Assembly: GCA_039029915.1 (NCBI GenBank)
Contig: JBCCFD010000050.1
Span: forward strand, 1-26,849
Direction of reading: 5' to 3'
Length of the DNA: 26,849 nt
DNA from: QQUD01 sp039029915
GTDB taxonomy: Bacteria > Chloroflexota > Anaerolineae > Promineifilales > Promineifilaceae
A program made the position numbers and the translations under genes. Shown piece by piece: positions 25,031 through 26,849 of this stretch (its first letter is position 1; each line of letters opens with the position of its first letter). A model generated the notes under the pieces. The model worked only from the letters and a program-made list of their open reading frames with translations. It did no database searches and was not told the DNA's origin.

Positions 25031-25076
25031 TGTTGACAATGTCCACATATATGATACAATGTAGACACAGTCAACA
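25031..25076 (+). promoter_or_regulatory. Promoter with double TetR-type operator
   Basis: TTGACA (25033-25038), a 16-base spacer and TACAAT (25055-25060) form a strong promoter towards the hydrolase gene. Two 17-base sites of form TGTnGACnnnGTCnACA-like sequence cover the -35 (25031-25047) and the region just past the -10 (25060-25076). As a whole, 25031-25048 and 25059-25076 are inverted repeats matching at 15 of 18 positions. TetR repressors usually bind sites of this size. Confidence 0.75.
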
Positions 25077-25087
25077 TGGAGGTTGAT

Positions 25088-25972
25088 ATGACAACAAATA
25101 CAGTAAGAACAAACCATCTGAATAACAGTAATGAGCCTTTACCCCTACCGTTTCAAGCCATTGGCTTGGCATCCAGAACCATCGGCGCCCTGTTCCCCGG
25201 TTTATTTGCCCGTTTGATGGTGCATTTATTCCGCACGCCGATTAGGACAACCGCCCCAAAATCTAGAGATATTGCATCGGCTAAACAGACAATGGTGCCC
25301 TATGACGGCGGGGAGTTGGCAGTTTACCGTTGGGGTAATGGCCCCATCGTGCTGCTTGTTCACGGTTGGCGCGCCCATGCGGGTCGTTATCGCCGCATGA
25401 TCCCGCATCTGGTAGAAAGTGGCTATCAGGTGGTTGCCCTGGACATTCCGGCTCACGGCAACTCTTCTGGAAAACAAACGGATCCGTACCACACGGCTGA
25501 GGGCATAACGGCCGTTATGCGCAATATTGGACCGCTATACGCCATTGTGGCCCACTCATTTGGAGCAGCATCAACGGCCGTATTGCTCTCCCAAAAGACC
25601 ATTGACTTACCAAACCGAGTCGTTCTGCTAGGCTGCCCCAATCAGATGACCGAAATCATGGCCAGTTTCGCCAATATCCTTGGATTACCAGACCGGGTTT
25701 TTAAATCAATGCTCCAGATTATTGAAACGGCAACCGGCGCACCTATGTCTGATGCCCGTACAGTGCAATGGGTCGCCCCGCTTGAGATGCCCGGGCTGAT
25801 TGTGCATGATACACAAGATGAGATCGTGGGGTATGATTCCGCCAAAACAATTGCATCGGGCTGGGCATCGGCTGAACTGTTAACAACCCACGGACTCGGT
25901 CACAGTGGTATATTGCGAGATGTGAACGTTATTAATCACGTCGTTGAATTTCTAAATCAAGGTAAAGTCTGA
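25088..25972 (+). CDS. Alpha/beta hydrolase under TetR control
   Basis: The 294-aa protein has a full triad pattern: oxyanion HGW at 92-94 (VHGWRAHAGRY), nucleophile S157 in AHSFGA, acid D244 in HDTQDEIVGY, and H272 in GLGHSGIL. The N-terminal 65 residues (LFPGLFARLMVHLFRTPIR) are partly hydrophobic and may be an amphipathic or membrane-associated lead, as in some YheT/lysophospholipase-like hydrolases. The substrate is unknown. The start is ATG 25088, five bases after GGAGG; the in-frame ATG at 25076 lies in the operator and has no ribosome site. It is divergent from the TetR gene and followed 43 bases later by the SDR gene. Two ACGGCCGT sites are present. Confidence 0.9.
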   Translation: MTTNTVRTNHLNNSNEPLPLPFQAIGLASRTIGALFPGLFARLMVHLFRTPIRTTAPKSRDIASAKQTMVPYDGGELAVYRWGNGPIVLLVHGWRAHAGRYRRMIPHLVESGYQVVALDIPAHGNSSGKQTDPYHTAEGITAVMRNIGPLYAIVAHSFGAASTAVLLSQKTIDLPNRVVLLGCPNQMTEIMASFANILGLPDRVFKSMLQIIETATGAPMSDARTVQWVAPLEMPGLIVHDTQDEIVGYDSAKTIASGWASAELLTTHGLGHSGILRDVNVINHVVEFLNQGKV

Positions 25973-26015
25973 GTCAGAACGAAAACAGTGTCCAAAGAAA
26001 CAAAAAGGGGTGTAA

Positions 26016-26756
26016 ATGCCGGTAAAAGTAAATCCATGTTGTGTGATCGTTGGGGCAGGCCCCGGCTTGGGACTGACTATTGCCCGTCGGTTTGCGCAGG
26101 GCGGCTTTGATATCGCCCTAATCAGTCGCAATCAAAACAAATTGCGCAGTCTATCCGAAATTTTAAACGCTGAGGGATTCACAGCGGCAGGATTTGCCGC
26201 CGATGTGTCAATCGAAGAAAACCTCACGGCTGCTTTTAACCAGATCAAGCAGTGGAACGCGAACATATCCACTTTAATTTACAATGCAGCCGCCATGATT
26301 CCTGATGACGTGGTTGGTTTGTCTCCAACTGCCATGTTGGAAAGCATGGCGCTTAACTTTGGCGGGGCCATTTGTGCAGTCAATGCGGTTTTACCCACAA
26401 TGCGCGAGCAAGGTGGCGGCACGATTCTAATGACCGGCGGCGGGCTGGGGCTTGAACCGTACCCCCATTGGGCTTCACTGTCGGCTGGAAAGGCCGCGTT
26501 ACGCAGTTATGCAATTGCGCTGCATAAAGCCTTAGCCTCGGAAAATATTCACGTCGCTGTTGTGGCTGTATGCGGTATTGTTGAGCCTGGCGGCGCATTC
26601 GACCCTGATTTAATCGCGGAGGAATATTGGCAACTTCATGCTGAAGCTCAACCAAGCTGGCGACGCGAGTTAGTTTATCTGCCCCAGGGAGCTGACCCAT
26701 ATTACAATGATGCGGAGGGCGTTTATCGCTTGACCTCGTTACCAATCAAGCCATAA
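26016..26756 (+). CDS. Short-chain dehydrogenase/reductase-like protein lacking the catalytic Tyr
   Basis: The 246-aa protein has a Rossmann fold with GAGPGLG (13-19) for NAD(P), D63 in AADVS, N90-A-A and the active-site Asn-like N114 (ALNFGGA). At the usual Tyr-x3-Lys position it reads L155-S-A-G-K159, and the catalytic Ser region is GGG (141-143). So Lys and Asn remain but Ser and Tyr are gone, which argues against a classical dehydrogenase. It may bind nucleotide or act by a different chemistry. R37-R38-like S-R after strand 2 hints at NADP(H). The start is ATG 26016 with AAGGGG ahead. It is probably cotranscribed with the hydrolase at 25088 and regulated by the TetR protein. Confidence 0.88.
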   Translation: MPVKVNPCCVIVGAGPGLGLTIARRFAQGGFDIALISRNQNKLRSLSEILNAEGFTAAGFAADVSIEENLTAAFNQIKQWNANISTLIYNAAAMIPDDVVGLSPTAMLESMALNFGGAICAVNAVLPTMREQGGGTILMTGGGLGLEPYPHWASLSAGKAALRSYAIALHKALASENIHVAVVAVCGIVEPGGAFDPDLIAEEYWQLHAEAQPSWRRELVYLPQGADPYYNDAEGVYRLTSLPIKP

Positions 26757-26849
26757 GAACCATACTATCTGAATGCATTCTGTGATGATGGCCAAAATCT
26801 GCTCATTTATAAACTAAGATATATTGGTAATAGCAATACTAACCGGATA

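Larger units (their letters stand above)
559..25581. repeat. Dispersed octamer palindrome ACGGCCGT (about 44 copies)
   Basis: I counted about 44 copies by eye (for example 559, 1224, 3771, 6160, 7429, 10042, 11203, 12755, 15022, 16536, 18559, 19049, 20135, 22633, 23883, 24337, 25508, 25574). The flanks are usually A and T, giving AACGGCCGTT. About 0.4 copies are expected by chance for any octamer in this length. Nearly all lie in genes and are read in every frame (Thr-Ala-Val, Asn-Gly-Arg, x-Arg-Pro), so the signal is at DNA level. They are absent from the HEPN/SH3b, SUI1, DinB, enolase-superfamily, Ubl, MerR, first hydrolase and SDR genes. Confidence 0.95.

Noticed and set aside
26757..26849. 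Window's right end searched for a gene start or tRNA
   Set aside because: AT-rich with no supported ORF, hairpin or tRNA-like arm.

Overview
The window looks like a piece of a bacterial chromosome, most likely Chloroflexota (Anaerolineae-like). This is inferred from gene style: GT-C-like membrane proteins with extracytoplasmic beta domains, He_PIG/FG-GAP giant surface proteins, a stand-alone bacterial SUI1 protein and WHG-type TetR regulators. No rRNA or tRNA gene was seen, so the taxonomy is tentative. Base composition is moderate. The window is saturated with the 8-bp palindrome ACGGCCGT: I counted about 44 copies by eye, against roughly 0.4 expected by chance. They fall in all reading frames and both gene orientations, much like the HIP1 octamer of cyanobacteria.

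Layout. (1) 1-5513, +: 3' part of a giant secreted or surface protein (end of a PA14 domain, F5/8 discoidin domain, FG-GAP propeller, six Ig-like He_PIG domains, duplicated YFDGSDVGL modules), closed by a good intrinsic terminator. (2) 5713-7588, -: three small genes (LURP-one-like, DUF3592-like, unknown membrane protein). (3) 7764-8585, +: an AT-rich HEPN/TM/SH3b protein. (4) 8601-9862, -: SUI1 protein, two unannotated paralogous 47-aa membrane proteins, DinB protein. (5) 9985-14338, -: GT-C-like membrane protein interrupted by heptanucleotide repeats, then an enolase-superfamily dehydratase/racemase. (6) 14622-16631, +: beta-propeller lipoprotein. (7) 16756-21391: an approximately 4.5-kb segment bounded by two inverted copies of an 81-bp MITE-like element. 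It carries an unknown gene, a two-gene unit behind a canonical promoter with a LexA/SOS-type box (a beta-grasp, ubiquitin-like protein ending in Gly-Gly, and a DUF4132 protein), and a MerR/GyrI-like regulator. (8) 21499-24310, +: alpha/beta hydrolase, three NTF2-fold proteins and a DUF4304-like protein, probably one operon. (9) 24362-26756: a TetR regulator divergent from an alpha/beta hydrolase and an atypical SDR, with a double TetR-style operator over the promoter.

The best candidate for an undescribed system is region 7. A predicted DNA-damage-inducible operon pairs a diglycine-ended ubiquitin-like protein with a DUF4132 protein, and no E1, E2 or JAB gene is visible nearby. The other items most worth checking are the ACGGCCGT octamer, the paired 47-aa membrane proteins, and several clean operator architectures (TetR, MerR with a 19-bp spacer, and twin GTGAA-N-TTCAC sites).
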